Source: Sedimenticola sp. (GTDB lineage: Bacteria > Pseudomonadota > Gammaproteobacteria > Chromatiales > Chromatiaceae). From it: a stretch of 6,228 bases of DNA. The translations under genes were made by a program, and so were the position numbers. Of the stretch, positions 5,256-6,228 are shown piece by piece (positions within the stretch are counted from its first letter, which is position 1; each line of letters opens with the position of its first letter). Location of the stretch: assembly GCA_030590525.1 (NCBI GenBank), contig JAUUYI010000137.1, forward strand, positions 1-6,228, in the 5' to 3' direction. Under the pieces are notes generated by a model. That model made no database searches. It was given only the letters and a program-made list of their open reading frames with translations, and had not been told where the DNA came from.

Positions 5256-5291
5256 TCTGTTTTGTCCTCGGTCCCCGGCCCACGATCCTGC
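5256..5291 (-). repeat. Decayed heptamer array in the tRNA-Gly/tRNA-Thr spacer
   Basis: TCTGTTTTGT is followed by CCTCGGT, CCCCGGC, CCACGAT and CCTGC. Compare 2232-2276, where TCTG plus T8 is followed by CCTTGGT units and CCTGCC. The flank, the 7-bp step and the terminal CCTGC are shared, so this looks like a diverged copy of the right arm of the radA-pth repeat. No clear left arm is seen in this spacer. Confidence 0.5.
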
Positions 5292-5298
5292 TTTCAAG

Positions 5299-5374
5299 GC
5301 CCATGTAGCTCAGTTGGTAGAGCACACCCTTGGTAAGGGTGAGGTCAGCAGTTCGAATCTGCTCATGGGCTCCA
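5299..5374 (+). tRNA. tRNA-Thr (GGT)
   Basis: The acceptor GCCCATG (5299-5305) pairs with CATGGGC (5364-5370), followed by T and an encoded CCA. The anticodon stem CACCC/GGGTG encloses loop TTGGTAA with anticodon GGT at 5332-5334. It is the last tRNA before tuf, as in the E. coli tufB operon. Confidence 0.97.
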
Positions 5375-5477
5375 TGTTATAGTGTATGGTTGGTGGCGTG
5401 CGTCGCATGCGCGCGAATTAGTCGTTACTTTAAGAGATTTTACCTAGGCTTTAAGAAACTCTCGGAGATTAAACAAA
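5375..5477 (+). other. tRNA-Thr to tuf leader
   Basis: This 103-bp leader holds the palindrome CGCATGCG (5404-5411), a direct repeat CTTTAAGA (5428-5435 and 5449-5456, spaced 21 bp) and the Shine-Dalgarno GGAG (5464-5467) ten bases before the tuf ATG. There is a TATAGT-like -10 box near 5379 but no good -35 box, so tuf is probably read from the tRNA promoter. Confidence 0.45.

Positions 5478-6228
<751 letters not shown>

Noticed and set aside
4929..5297. 122-residue minus-strand frame over the tRNA genes
   Set aside because: Stretches such as MGIEPTSSAWKAEVLPLNHT and GGGFEPPKAEPSDLQSD are well-known spurious translations of antisense tRNA-Gly and tRNA-Tyr.

Overview
The window looks like a chromosomal housekeeping segment from a gammaproteobacterium. 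The best clue is the tRNA-Tyr(GTA), tRNA-Gly(TCC), tRNA-Thr(GGT), tuf block, which matches the order upstream of tufB in E. coli and relatives. The alr-radA order and a FadL-type porin with a Sec signal peptide also fit a Gram-negative proteobacterium. Many short dispersed repeats suggest an environmental lineage such as a sulfur oxidiser or Chromatiales relative. That last step is inference; no marker here fixes the genus.

Layout, left to right. The 3' end of alr (alanine racemase) stops at 168. A 432-bp gap to radA is mostly filled by a roughly 330-bp element bounded by imperfect inverted repeats built from an 8-bp GCAAAGAC unit. radA (601-1977) is complete. Its stop codon abuts a 22-unit heptanucleotide array (GGACCAA), followed by three AGAGAGG heptamers and then a four-unit array in inverted orientation. 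The inverted array runs up to the start codon of pth (2280-2876). The last 11 codons of pth are themselves written in heptamers (AGAGGAC family), which recur in inverted orientation about 110 bp downstream.

On the minus strand lie a rho-independent terminator (3022-3057), the 3' remnant of a lost outer-membrane protein gene (3086-3163), and an intact FadL/OmpP1-type gene (3218-4513). A roughly 460-bp AT-rich gap holds a candidate promoter for that gene, and next to the tRNAs a good sigma-70 promoter for the tRNA-tuf operon. tuf begins at 5478 and runs off the window.

The genes are mostly unrelated housekeeping functions: cell-wall precursor synthesis, recombination, peptidyl-tRNA recycling, hydrophobic-compound uptake and translation elongation. 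The unusual content lies between them. Three successive gaps (alr/radA, radA/pth, pth/fadL) each hold a short tandem repeat, a spacer and the same repeat inverted, and the tRNA-Gly/Thr spacer holds a decayed half copy. The heptamer sequence differs between sites while the 7-bp period is kept. I see no CRISPR array, transposase or obvious defence gene.
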